This document shows positions 1 through 7,222 of a DNA stretch of 64,000 bases, piece by piece. Numbering within the stretch: the first letter of the stretch is position 1; each line of letters starts with the position of its first letter. The DNA lies in NCBI RefSeq assembly GCF_900102885.1, contig NZ_FNGE01000004.1, positions 1 through 64,000 of the forward strand, written 5' to 3'. The notes below the pieces were generated by a model. The model did no database searches. It saw only the letters and a program-made list of their open reading frames with translations, and was not told the DNA's origin. Source of the DNA: Paracoccus chinensis. GTDB taxonomy: Bacteria > Pseudomonadota > Alphaproteobacteria > Rhodobacterales > Rhodobacteraceae. Both the position numbers and the translations under genes were made by a program.

Positions 1-176
1 GAGCCGATATGCGTCGGTGCTCCGGTCGAATGACCAAACCGCCCGCATATCCCTTCAGATATCTCGCAATGTCAAACAGCAGAGGAACAAAACAGACCGC
101 AGTCGCCAATACCACTTGGCGCCAACAGCCAGCCCGTCCCGAATTTCCTTCCGCCCCGTCGCCGAGGCCGGAACCC
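1..176 (-). other. 16S rRNA operon leader (5' external spacer), minus strand
   Basis: Read on the minus strand, this stretch follows two strong promoters and carries a boxA-like antitermination element (TGCTGTTTGACA, plus-strand 70-81) and then a conserved-looking GAAGGGATATG...GCGGTTTGGTC segment. That order is typical of the leader just upstream of 16S rRNA in Rhodobacteraceae. The 16S gene itself would lie beyond the left edge. Seen: boxA-like sequence and promoters. Inferred: the identity of the downstream gene. No protein-coding signal is convincing here. Confidence 0.75.
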
Positions 177-205
177 TATCTAGCCACCCCGCGTTGCCCC
201 GTCAA
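177..205 (-). promoter_or_regulatory. rrn promoter P2 (proximal)
   Basis: On the minus strand a -35 box TTGACG (plus-strand 200-205) and a -10 box TAGATA (177-182) are separated by exactly 17 bp. It fires leftward into the rRNA leader and is the promoter closer to the structural RNA. Confidence 0.75.
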
Positions 206-309
206 GACCAAAATCCCGACTTTCTTCCGCAGCAGCCTCAAGAGCCCCACCCGGTTCCGCCTCCCGGCTTCCCCGTCCCGCCCAGCGTCCCCGCCGTTCG
301 GTGAAGCGG

Positions 310-338
310 TATCTAGGGGGAGATGCAGACGGGGGCAA
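310..338 (-). promoter_or_regulatory. rrn promoter P1 (distal)
   Basis: On the minus strand a -35 box TTGCCC (333-338) and a -10 box TAGATA (310-315) are separated by exactly 17 bp, with a T-rich tract just upstream of the -35 (minus strand). The -10 box is identical to that of the second promoter 133 bp downstream. The sequence just after it (CCGCTTCACCGAACG) resembles starts of Rhodobacteraceae rRNA transcripts. Confidence 0.75.
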
Positions 339-534
339 GCACAAAAAATCACCCGAGCCACAACTTCGTTGCAACCCACTGACGCGCAACACTCTCCACT
401 GCCAGTTCCGCCACCCGCAACCGGCCCGGAACCCAGAACAGCCACAACCCACCCCCGAATCTCCCACGGAACCGCAACAACCAGGTGACAAGAACGGTGG
501 CACACAAACCGAGAGCCGCGGAATCGCTTCGCCG
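339..534. other. spacer between rrn promoters and the rpsI terminator
   Basis: No supported gene. Open frames here are proline- or cysteine-rich and lack a ribosome-binding site. The stretch may include upstream promoter elements for the leftward rRNA operon, but no specific site can be named. Confidence 0.5.
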
Positions 535-566
535 AAATAAAAAAGGGCGCGGCAGATGCCGCGCCC
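535..566 (-). terminator. Rho-independent terminator of rplM-rpsI
   Basis: A perfect 10-bp stem (545-554 with 557-566, 2-nt loop) is followed on the minus strand by a T-rich tract (plus-strand A tract 535-544). It lies 25 bp beyond the rpsI stop and is a textbook intrinsic terminator for the leftward ribosomal-protein operon. Confidence 0.9.
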
Positions 567-590
567 TGAAGCCTGTCCGAGTCGAAGCGA

Positions 591-1112
591 TCAGCGCTTC
601 GAGAACTGGAACGACCGGCGAGCCTTCGCCTTGCCGTACTTCTTCCGCTCGACGACGCGAGGGTCGCGGGTCAGGAAGCCTGCAGCCTTCAGCGCCGCAC
701 GCAGGCTCGGCTCGTGCAGCTGCAGCGCCTTCGAGATGCCGTGCTTCACGGCGCCGGCCTGGCCCGAGAGGCCGCCGCCAGCAACAGTCGCGTAAACGTC
801 GTACTGGTTGGCGACGCCGGCGATGTCGAAGGGCTGGCGCAGGATCATCTGCAGCACGGGACGGGCGAAGTAGTCCGCCATGTCCTTGCCGTTGACGGTG
901 ACCTTGCCCGAGCCGGGCTTGACCCAGACGCGGGCAACCGCGTCCTTGCGCTTGCCGGTCGCATAGGCGCGGCCCTGCGCATCGCGCTGGGGTTCGCGCG
1001 CGACGGCGGCCTGCAGGCTGCGCGCTTCTTCCGAGGTCGAGCCCTGGACGGCGCCGGCGCTGGCCGTCACCGCGTCCCTCAGCTGGTCCAGCGATTTGAT
1101 GTCTTCGGCCAT
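591..1112 (-). CDS. rpsI: 30S ribosomal protein S9
   Basis: Small-subunit protein whose C-terminal tail reaches the P-site tRNA. The 173-residue product has an N-terminal extension of about 45 residues, as in other alphaproteobacteria, then the S9 core beginning at [14 protein letters not shown] and the diagnostic basic tail ending in FSKR. The start chosen is the ATG (MAEDIKSL) lying 2 bp past the rplM stop; a longer frame upstream is only the overlapping rplM region. It is the second gene of the rplM-rpsI operon and is followed by a strong terminator. Confidence 0.97.
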   Translation of the reverse strand: MAEDIKSLDQLRDAVTASAGAVQGSTSEEARSLQAAVAREPQRDAQGRAYATGKRKDAVARVWVKPGSGKVTVNGKDMADYFARPVLQMILRQPFDIAGVANQYDVYATVAGGGLSGQAGAVKHGISKALQLHEPSLRAALKAAGFLTRDPRVVERKKYGKAKARRSFQFSKR

Positions 1113-1114
1113 GT

Positions 1115-1579
1115 TCAGGCGCTCCGGGTGTTCTTGGGGTTCATCGCTTTGACGTCCAGCACTTCGGGCTGCTGGGCCTCGTGCGGGTGCTGGTCGCCGG
1201 CATAGACGCGTAGGTTGGTCATCTGCTGCTTGCCCAGCTTGTTGCGGCTGATCATGCGCTCGACGGCCTTGATGACGACGCGCTCGGGATGGGCGCCTTC
1301 CAGCATCTGGCGGGCGGTGCGGTGCTTGATCCCGCCCGGGTGGCCGGTGTGCCAGTAATACTTCTTGTCGTCGCGCTTGTCGCCGGTCATCTGCACCTTG
1401 TCGGCGTTGATGACGATCACGTTGTCGCCCATGTCCATGTGCGGCGTGTAGGTCGGCTTGTGCTTGCCGCGCAGGCGGCTGGCGACGATCGTGGCGAGGC
1501 GGCCCAGAACGACGCCCTCGGCGTCGATCAGGATCCACTTCTTCTCGATCTCCGCCGGTTTCGCGGTATAGGTCTTCAT
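1115..1579 (-). CDS. rplM: 50S ribosomal protein L13
   Basis: Early-assembling large-subunit protein. The 154 residues match the usual family length, with the N-terminal [15 protein letters not shown] and the core motifs [18 protein letters not shown] and [10 protein letters not shown]. It is the first gene of a two-gene operon with rpsI, 2 bp apart, the universal bacterial arrangement. A sigma-70-type promoter candidate lies 39-68 bp upstream of the start. Confidence 0.98.
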   Translation of the reverse strand: MKTYTAKPAEIEKKWILIDAEGVVLGRLATIVASRLRGKHKPTYTPHMDMGDNVIVINADKVQMTGDKRDDKKYYWHTGHPGGIKHRTARQMLEGAHPERVVIKAVERMISRNKLGKQQMTNLRVYAGDQHPHEAQQPEVLDVKAMNPKNTRSA

Positions 1580-1617
1580 CGGTCGTCCCTTTCGGGGGGT
1601 GTGAATTCGGATAGGGG

Positions 1618-1647
1618 TCTATGCACCAAAGCACCCCCTCCGGTCAA
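1618..1647 (-). promoter_or_regulatory. candidate rplM-rpsI promoter
   Basis: On the minus strand TTGACC (1642-1647) and CATAGA (1618-1623) are separated by 18 bp, upstream of rplM. Good -35, fair -10; position fits a short leader of about 35 nt. Confidence 0.5.
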
Positions 1648-1691
1648 CGCGCGAGCACGCCGAAAAATAATTGCACCTCATGCACTTACGA

Positions 1692-1713
1692 CATTGGTAA
1701 TATAGTACCAATG
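1692..1713. promoter_or_regulatory. operator-like palindrome between rplM and the thioesterase gene
   Basis: A perfect 8-bp inverted repeat CATTGGTA / TACCAATG flanks a 6-bp AT-rich spacer (ATATAG). There is no T tract, so it is not an intrinsic terminator. The length and AT-rich centre suit a dimeric winged-helix or HTH repressor. It sits 8 bp past the thioesterase stop and about 45 bp upstream of the rplM -35, so its target is unclear. Confidence 0.5.
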
Positions 1714-1721
1714 ACTACGGC

Positions 1722-2141
1722 CTAGTTCCTGCGCGATTTCGGCGGAATCGAGTAGGTCAGAGACGCCCGTGCGACTGGCACCTCTGCCCCCTCGCTGCGG
1801 ATCAGCACGTCGCCAACGGCCAGGACGTTTCCCAGCTTCAGCAGCCGGCATTCCGCCAGCAGATCGCGCCCTGCCGCGGGCTTGCGCATGAAGTCGATGT
1901 TGGCCCCCGTCGTTACCGTCAGCGCCACCGGCCCGATCCGCGACAGCACGGCCGCATACATCGCAAGGTCCGCCAGTTCGAACATCGTCGGCCCCGAGAC
2001 CGTGCCTCCGGGCCGCAGGTGCCGGTCCTCGACGGCCAGCCGCATCTCCACGCCCTGCCCGTCCACCCGCGTCACGCTGTATCCGCTGACCTGCGGGAAC
2101 TCGCGGTCCAGGAAGGCCTCGATCTCCTGCGGCTGCATCAT
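1722..2141 (-). CDS. PaaI-family hotdog-fold thioesterase
   Basis: Probable acyl-CoA thioesterase. The 139 residues have the length and pattern of the 4HBT/PaaI hotdog family: RPGGTVSGPTMFELADLAMYAA (spanned here as residues about 44-65) carries the expected central helix, and the sheet segment ALTVTTGANIDFMRKP follows. The ATG at 2141 is preferred over an upstream GTG at 2150 because an AAGGGG ribosome-binding site lies 8 nt before it. It is divergent from the crotonase gene at 2199, which suggests a shared acyl-CoA context. The substrate is unknown. Confidence 0.8.
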   Translation of the reverse strand: MMQPQEIEAFLDREFPQVSGYSVTRVDGQGVEMRLAVEDRHLRPGGTVSGPTMFELADLAMYAAVLSRIGPVALTVTTGANIDFMRKPAAGRDLLAECRLLKLGNVLAVGDVLIRSEGAEVPVARASLTYSIPPKSRRN

Positions 2142-2198
2142 GCTTTTCACCCCTTCTTTCGCCGCCTAGACTTTGGCGCGAGCGAGAGGGGAGAGACA

Positions 2199-3038
2199 AT
2201 GGCTGACACCGGCGGACTGATCCGGCGAGAGGACCAGGGCGCGGTCGCGCGCCTGGTGATGACCAGCGGCGCGAACTACAACGCGCTGTCGAACGAGATG
2301 CTGGCCGCGCTGGCCGGGGAACTGGACCGGATCGCCGCCGACGATGCCGTGCGCGCCGTGATCCTTGCGGCCGAGGGAAAGGCCTTCTCGGCGGGCCATG
2401 ATCTGAAGCAGATGCAGGCGGCGCGCGCGGATGCGGATGGTGGCGAGGCCGCCTATCAGGCTCTGTTCGGGGACTGCGCCCGCGTCATGCAGGCCATCGG
2501 CGCCCTGGCCCAGCCGGTCATCGCCGAGGTGCAGGGAATCGCCACCGCGGCAGGCTGCCAGCTGGTCGCCAGCTGCGACATGGCCGTGGCTGCCGAGGGC
2601 GTGCGCTTCGGCGCCAACGGCATCAACATCGGGCTTTTCTGCGCGACGCCCATGGTGGCGCTGACCCGCGCGATCCATCCCCGCGCTGCCTTCGAGATGC
2701 TGGTCACGGGCGAGTTCATCGACGCCCATCGTGCCCGCGATCTGGGGCTGGTGAACCGCGTCGTTCCGTCCGTGCGGCTGGCCGAGGAGACCATGGCGCT
2801 GGCGCAACTGGTCGCGACCAAGCTGCCTGCGGCGGTGCGGTTGGGCAAGCGGGCTTTCCGCGAACAGCTTGGCCTTGGCCTTGCCGACGCTTACCGGCAG
2901 ACCGGCGCCGTCATGTGCGAGAACCTGATGCTGCCCGAGACCGACGAGGGGCTGAACGCCTTTCTGGAAAAGCGCCAGCCTGCCTGGGCGGCTCAGCCGA
3001 TAGCGGCCAGCGCCGGGAAGGTTTCCAGCAGCCAGTAG
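2199..3038 (+). CDS. enoyl-CoA hydratase/isomerase family protein (ECHDC3-like)
   Basis: Crotonase-fold protein of 279 residues. The CoA-binding and oxyanion features are visible (AFSAGHDLKQM near residue 65, then AAGCQLVASCD). The two catalytic glutamates of true enoyl-CoA hydratases appear replaced: the first position reads Q in GCQLVA and the second region reads GINIGLFC with no Glu. This pattern resembles ECHDC3-type proteins, so hydratase activity is uncertain. A GAGAGGGGAGAG ribosome-binding region precedes the ATG. Its last 46 nt overlap the convergent ccdA gene. Confidence 0.85.
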   Translation: MADTGGLIRREDQGAVARLVMTSGANYNALSNEMLAALAGELDRIAADDAVRAVILAAEGKAFSAGHDLKQMQAARADADGGEAAYQALFGDCARVMQAIGALAQPVIAEVQGIATAAGCQLVASCDMAVAAEGVRFGANGINIGLFCATPMVALTRAIHPRAAFEMLVTGEFIDAHRARDLGLVNRVVPSVRLAEETMALAQLVATKLPAAVRLGKRAFREQLGLGLADAYRQTGAVMCENLMLPETDEGLNAFLEKRQPAWAAQPIAASAGKVSSSQ

Positions 3039-3739
3039 CTGATGACCCCCAGCCAACCGGTCAGCAGCAGCACACCGACCGCGATCAGCAGGACGCCCGA
3101 GATCCGCTCGATCACCCCCATGTGCCGCTTCAGGCGGTTCATCAGCCCGATGGACCGCTCGATGAAGATTGCCGAGAGCAGGAACGGGATGCCCAAGCCC
3201 AGCGCATAGACTCCCAAAAGCGTCGTGCCGCGCGTCGGGTCGGTCGCGGCTAGCGTCAGGATCATGGACAGCTGCGGCCCGATGCAGGGCGTCCAGCCGA
3301 AGGCGAAGGCAAGGCCCAGCAGATAGGCTCCCATTGCCGTGCCGCCCTTGTCCCCGGCCTCGATCCGCGCCTCGCGGTCGAGGATCGGAATGCGGAAGAC
3401 ATGCAGGAAATGCAGGCCCAGAAGGATGACGAAGATGCCCGAGACCGTCACCAGCATCGGCTGATACTGCAGGAAAGCGCGGCCGAAGGCCGAGGCCGCA
3501 TAGCCCATCAGCAGGAAGACGGTGGAAAGTCCCAGCACGAAGAACAGCGCCGGCAGCACCGCGCTGCGCTGGCGCTCCTTCAGGGCCGAGACCTTCACCC
3601 CGGTCATGTAGGCCAGGTAGGGCGGCACGATCGGCAGGACGCAGGGCGACAGGAAGGACAGGATTCCCGCGACCACCGCGACAAGGGCGGCCGGCAGGAT
3701 GGCCGCATCGGCGAGTTCGATCCCAAACATGGGCGGCAC
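2993..3739 (-). CDS. ccdA: cytochrome c biogenesis protein CcdA
   Basis: Inner-membrane thiol-disulfide carrier that moves reducing power from cytoplasmic thioredoxin to periplasmic acceptors for cytochrome c maturation. The 248 residues form about six hydrophobic segments. The two redox cysteines are in SPCVLP (near residue 33) and TPCIGP (near residue 150), as expected for CcdA/DsbD. It follows rne on the same strand, but a terminator separates them, so it is probably transcribed alone. The 3' end overlaps the convergent crotonase gene. Confidence 0.93.
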   Translation of the reverse strand: MPPMFGIELADAAILPAALVAVVAGILSFLSPCVLPIVPPYLAYMTGVKVSALKERQRSAVLPALFFVLGLSTVFLLMGYAASAFGRAFLQYQPMLVTVSGIFVILLGLHFLHVFRIPILDREARIEAGDKGGTAMGAYLLGLAFAFGWTPCIGPQLSMILTLAATDPTRGTTLLGVYALGLGIPFLLSAIFIERSIGLMNRLKRHMGVIERISGVLLIAVGVLLLTGWLGVISYWLLETFPALAAIG

Positions 3740-3743
3740 CTTG

Positions 3744-3778
3744 GCGAAAAGAACGAGGCCGGGAAAGCCCCGGCCTCG
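3744..3778 (-). terminator. Rho-independent terminator of rne
   Basis: Perfect 10-bp stem (3754-3763 with 3769-3778) with a short loop, followed on the minus strand by TTCTTTTC. It lies 26 bp past the rne stop and just before the ccdA start. Confidence 0.8.
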
Positions 3779-3804
3779 CGTCAGAACGTCACGGCTGCGT
3801 CAGG

Positions 3805-6720
3805 TCAGCCCTTGGACCACCAGCCCCGGCGCCGGGGCCGCGGCTCGGCGGCAGGCTCGGGCGCTTCGAGGACCGAGACATCGGCCTGCGGCTCGGCCTC
3901 CATGGCAGGGCCGCTTTCCGAGGATGCAGGCGAGACCTCGCCGGTCACGGCGTCATCTCCTGCAGCCTCATCCGCAACAACCGTCGTGCCTTCCTCCAAG
4001 GCCGGAGCCCCGGAGATTGCCTCGACCCCGGCCGCGCTTCCATCGTCACCTGCTGCCGCCTCGTGCGACGGCGCAACTTCGGACAGGTCCGAGGTCACCT
4101 CCGGCTGGGCCGAAACCTCGGCGACCTCAGCAGCCGCCGCGTTTTCACCGGCATCCTGCGGCTGGACAGGATCCGCCGCCGCTTCGGCCATGTCCGCAGC
4201 CTCGGGAGCGTTGTCCCGAGAAGCCTCGGCATCGTCGCTCAGTCCGTCCGCATTCGCGGGGATGCCGCCGGTTTCCACCGGCTCGCCCTCGCCCGCCGGA
4301 ACGTCGCGGCTTTCGTCGATGAGGCCTTGCGGCGCCTCCCCGGCCTCGGCGCGGGTGGCATCCCGATCTTCGCCGCGGCGGCGCGACCGTGACCGCGAGC
4401 GGCGGGCACGACCGGCGGGCTTGTCCTCTTCGGCAGTCTCGCCCTCGGCCTCGGCCTGCGCGGGCTGCGCCTCGGCCTCGGCGTCGTCCGAAACGGACTG
4501 CTCGCCCCCGTGCGCCTCGTCACCATTGCGCCCACCCCGACGGCGGCGGCGGCGGCGGCGGCGCGAGCCGCTTTCGCTTTCCTCCTCGGCAGAGGCTCCA
4601 GACGCCGCGACGTCTGCAGATTCGGCTTCGGCCTCCGCCTCGACCTCGATCTCCTCCTCGGCCAGGTCCTCGTGCTCGTCGATCTCTGCCATCAGGCGCG
4701 CATCGACCGACAGCGCGGCCGAGGCCGGCTCGGGCACCACGCGGGTCGCGGTCTTGAACTTCTCCATCGTATAGTCGGGCGAGATCAGCGAAGGATCGGC
4801 CTCGACCCGCACCGACAGGCCGTAGCGCGACTCGATGGTGGCGATATGCTCGCGCTTCTGGTTCATCAGGTAGTTGGCGACGGCGACGGGCGCACGCACC
4901 AGCACCTCGCGGGACCGCTTGCGCGTGCCCTCTTCCTCGATCGCGCGCAGGATCGTCAGCGCCATGGAATCGTCCGACCGGATCAGCCCGGTGCCGTGGC
5001 AATGCGGGCAGGGCTGGGTGGTCGACTCCAGCATTCCCGGCCGCAGCCGCTGGCGGCTCATCTCCATCAGGCCGAAGCCCGAGATGCGGCCGACCTGGAT
5101 GCGGGCGCGGTCGTTCTTCAGCGCCTCCTTGAAGCGCTTCTCGACGGCGGCGTTGTTCTTGCGCTCGTCCATGTCGATGAAGTCGATGACGATCAGGCCC
5201 GCCAGGTCGCGCAGGCGCAGCTGGCGCGCGATCTCGTCGGCGGCCTCGCAGTTCGTCTTGAAGGCCGTATCCTCGATCGAGCCTTCCTTGGTCGCCCGCC
5301 CCGAGTTCACGTCGATGGCGACCAGTGCCTCGGTGATGCCGATGACGATGTAGCCGCCCGATTTCAGCTGCACGACCGGGCTGAACATCCCGCCCAGATA
5401 GCTTTCGACCTGGTAGCGCGCATAAAGCGGCGTCGGGTCGGTGTAGTGCTTCACGGCGCGGACCTGCGTCGGCATGATCATCGCCATGAAGTCGCGGGCG
5501 GTGCGATAGCCGCGCTCGCCCTCGACCAGCACCTCGTCGATGTCCTTGCTGTAAAGGTCGCGGATGGACCGCTTGATGAGGTCGCCTTCCTCGTAGATCG
5601 GCGCGGGCGCGATCGACTTGAAGGTCAGTTCGCGGATCTGCTCCCACAGGCGCATGAGGTATTCGTAGTCGCGCTTGATCTCGGTCCGGGTCCGCTGGCT
5701 ACCGGCGGTGCGGATGATCAGCCCGGCGCCCTGCGGCACCTCCAGCTCGGCCGCGATCTCTTTCAGCTTCTTGCGGTCGGCGACATTGGTGATCTTGCGG
5801 GAAATCCCGCCGCCGCGCGCCGTGTTCGGCATCAGCACGCAATAGCGGCCGGCGAGCGACAGGTAGGTGGTCAGCGCCGCGCCCTTGTTGCCGCGTTCCT
5901 CCTTGACGACCTGGACCAGCATGATCTGCCGGACCTTGATCACTTCCTGGATCTTGTAGCGGCGGGCGCGCGGCTTGCGGGCGGGCCGGATCTCCTCGGC
6001 CACGTCCTCCTCGGCGACGGACTCGATCTCGTCGTCGTGGTCGGCGTTGCGGCCTTCGGCCTTGTCGTCCGCCGCGCCCTCGTCGGACTCGGCCTCCTCG
6101 GCGGCGCGGACTTCGTCGCCTGCCTCGGCCTCGGCCTGCAGTGGCGCATCGGCGGGGGCGGGCTCGGGCGCGTCGGCATTGCCGCCCTGCCCTTCGACCG
6201 AGGCGTCCACGACATCGCCGCCCGCGGCGGCGAAGCCGGACTCCACCGCGGCCTCCTCGGCGTGCTCTTCGCTGCCCGCGTCGATGACCTCCATCCCCGG
6301 CACATGCTCGGAGCGGGTCACGGCGTCGTTGCCGCTCGCGCGCTCGGCGCGTTCATCGCGATTGCGGCTGCGGTTGCGGTTGTTGCGCGGCCGGCGCTCG
6401 GAGGCGCCTTCCTCGGCCTCGGCCTCCTCGGCGGCGGCGCGGTCCTCCTCGATCAGCGCGCGGCGGTCGGCGGCCGGGATCTGGTAGTAATCCGGGTGAA
6501 TTTCCGCGAAGGCCAGGAAGCCGTGGCGGTTCCCGCCGTAATCCACGAAGGCCGCCTGCAGCGAGGGTTCGACCCGCGTGACCTTGGCCAGGTAGATGTT
6601 GCCGGCGAGCTGCCGCTTGTTCAGTGTCTCGAAATCAAAGTCTTCGACCCTGGTTCCGTCCGCCACGACGACCCGAGTTTCCTCGGGATGCGTGGCATCG
6701 ATCAGCATTTTCTTTGCCAT
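3805..6720 (-). CDS. rne: ribonuclease E
   Basis: Endoribonuclease at the core of the RNA degradosome, for mRNA decay and rRNA/tRNA processing. The 971-residue product starts MAKKMLIDATHPEE. The S1 domain is split by an acidic, low-complexity insertion of roughly 200 residues after YYQIPAAD (near residue 80), as known in alphaproteobacterial RNase E. The catalytic part includes AIDVNSGRATKEG, DLAGLIVIDFIDM and the zinc-link CPHCHGTG. The C-terminal half is disordered, with Arg-rich patches (a run of nine Arg, then SRSRSRRR) and the tail RRRGWWSKG. The start is the ATG at 6720; 39 upstream codons lack support. A long leader precedes it. Confidence 0.96.
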   Translation of the reverse strand: MAKKMLIDATHPEETRVVVADGTRVEDFDFETLNKRQLAGNIYLAKVTRVEPSLQAAFVDYGGNRHGFLAFAEIHPDYYQIPAADRRALIEEDRAAAEEAEAEEGASERRPRNNRNRSRNRDERAERASGNDAVTRSEHVPGMEVIDAGSEEHAEEAAVESGFAAAGGDVVDASVEGQGGNADAPEPAPADAPLQAEAEAGDEVRAAEEAESDEGAADDKAEGRNADHDDEIESVAEEDVAEEIRPARKPRARRYKIQEVIKVRQIMLVQVVKEERGNKGAALTTYLSLAGRYCVLMPNTARGGGISRKITNVADRKKLKEIAAELEVPQGAGLIIRTAGSQRTRTEIKRDYEYLMRLWEQIRELTFKSIAPAPIYEEGDLIKRSIRDLYSKDIDEVLVEGERGYRTARDFMAMIMPTQVRAVKHYTDPTPLYARYQVESYLGGMFSPVVQLKSGGYIVIGITEALVAIDVNSGRATKEGSIEDTAFKTNCEAADEIARQLRLRDLAGLIVIDFIDMDERKNNAAVEKRFKEALKNDRARIQVGRISGFGLMEMSRQRLRPGMLESTTQPCPHCHGTGLIRSDDSMALTILRAIEEEGTRKRSREVLVRAPVAVANYLMNQKREHIATIESRYGLSVRVEADPSLISPDYTMEKFKTATRVVPEPASAALSVDARLMAEIDEHEDLAEEEIEVEAEAEAESADVAASGASAEEESESGSRRRRRRRRRGGRNGDEAHGGEQSVSDDAEAEAQPAQAEAEGETAEEDKPAGRARRSRSRSRRRGEDRDATRAEAGEAPQGLIDESRDVPAGEGEPVETGGIPANADGLSDDAEASRDNAPEAADMAEAAADPVQPQDAGENAAAAEVAEVSAQPEVTSDLSEVAPSHEAAAGDDGSAAGVEAISGAPALEEGTTVVADEAAGDDAVTGEVSPASSESGPAMEAEPQADVSVLEAPEPAAEPRPRRRGWWSKG

Positions 6721-7106
6721 GAATCGTTCTTTCGCGCAGCCCGGTCCGTCCGCGCAAAGGCGGAGCGGACATGGAGGTGCGGCTTGATGAGGACGCGCGG
6801 AGGGCGCCGGACGGGACTGCGGGGCCGGCGACCACATGGCCCGCGGGGCTCATGCCCCGCCGGCTCCGTGCGTCGTCATCCATCGCGCGATCCATCGCGT
6901 CTCTTTTTCCTGTGCCCTTGAACCGCATCACACGGACAAGGACGGCGAATGTTTCGGCGGGCCGCGCGTCCCCAGGGACGAGCCGGTCCGCCGGCTTTTT
7001 CCCACGCAGGGGACCGCCGGAAGAAACCGACAAGACCACCGCGTTGCGAAACCGGGTGCCGGGCAAGCGCGGCCGATCAGACGGCCGCAAGCCCGCGCAT
7101 GGGTCC
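6721..7106 (-). promoter_or_regulatory. long 5' leader of rne
   Basis: About 385 nt lie between a good promoter (7107-7136) and the rne ATG. No supported gene lies on either strand. In E. coli the rne leader is about 360 nt and mediates feedback cleavage by RNase E; a similar role here is inferred from length and position only. Confidence 0.5.
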
Positions 7107-7136
7107 AACATAGGGTGTGAAGCCAAGGAATGACAA
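7107..7136 (-). promoter_or_regulatory. candidate rne promoter
   Basis: Minus-strand TTGTCA (7131-7136) and TATGTT (7107-7112) with an 18-bp spacer. It is the best match to a housekeeping promoter in the 502-bp gap between dctD and rne. Confidence 0.5.
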
Positions 7137-7181
7137 TGCGAAAGCGTCGCCGGCCCTTTCAGCCCCTGGTTGCAGCACCGC

Positions 7182-7216
7182 CGATGCACAATCCATGCAC
7201 AGGCGATGCACAATCC
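7182..7216. repeat. 13-bp direct repeat downstream of dctD
   Basis: CGATGCACAATCC occurs exactly at 7182-7194 and 7204-7216, 22 bp apart centre to centre (two helical turns), with an extra ATGCAC between. Helical phasing suggests a protein-binding site upstream of the rne promoter, though chance duplication is possible. Confidence 0.4.
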
Positions 7217-7222
7217 GTCTGC

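Noticed and set aside
9..488. Proline-rich open frame in the first 500 bases
   Set aside because: No ribosome-binding site or family pattern; the stretch is explained by rRNA promoters and leader on the minus strand.
4510..6921. 803-residue open frame on the plus strand
   Set aside because: Antisense shadow of rne; its leucine/arginine-rich sequence reflects the complement of acidic repeats.
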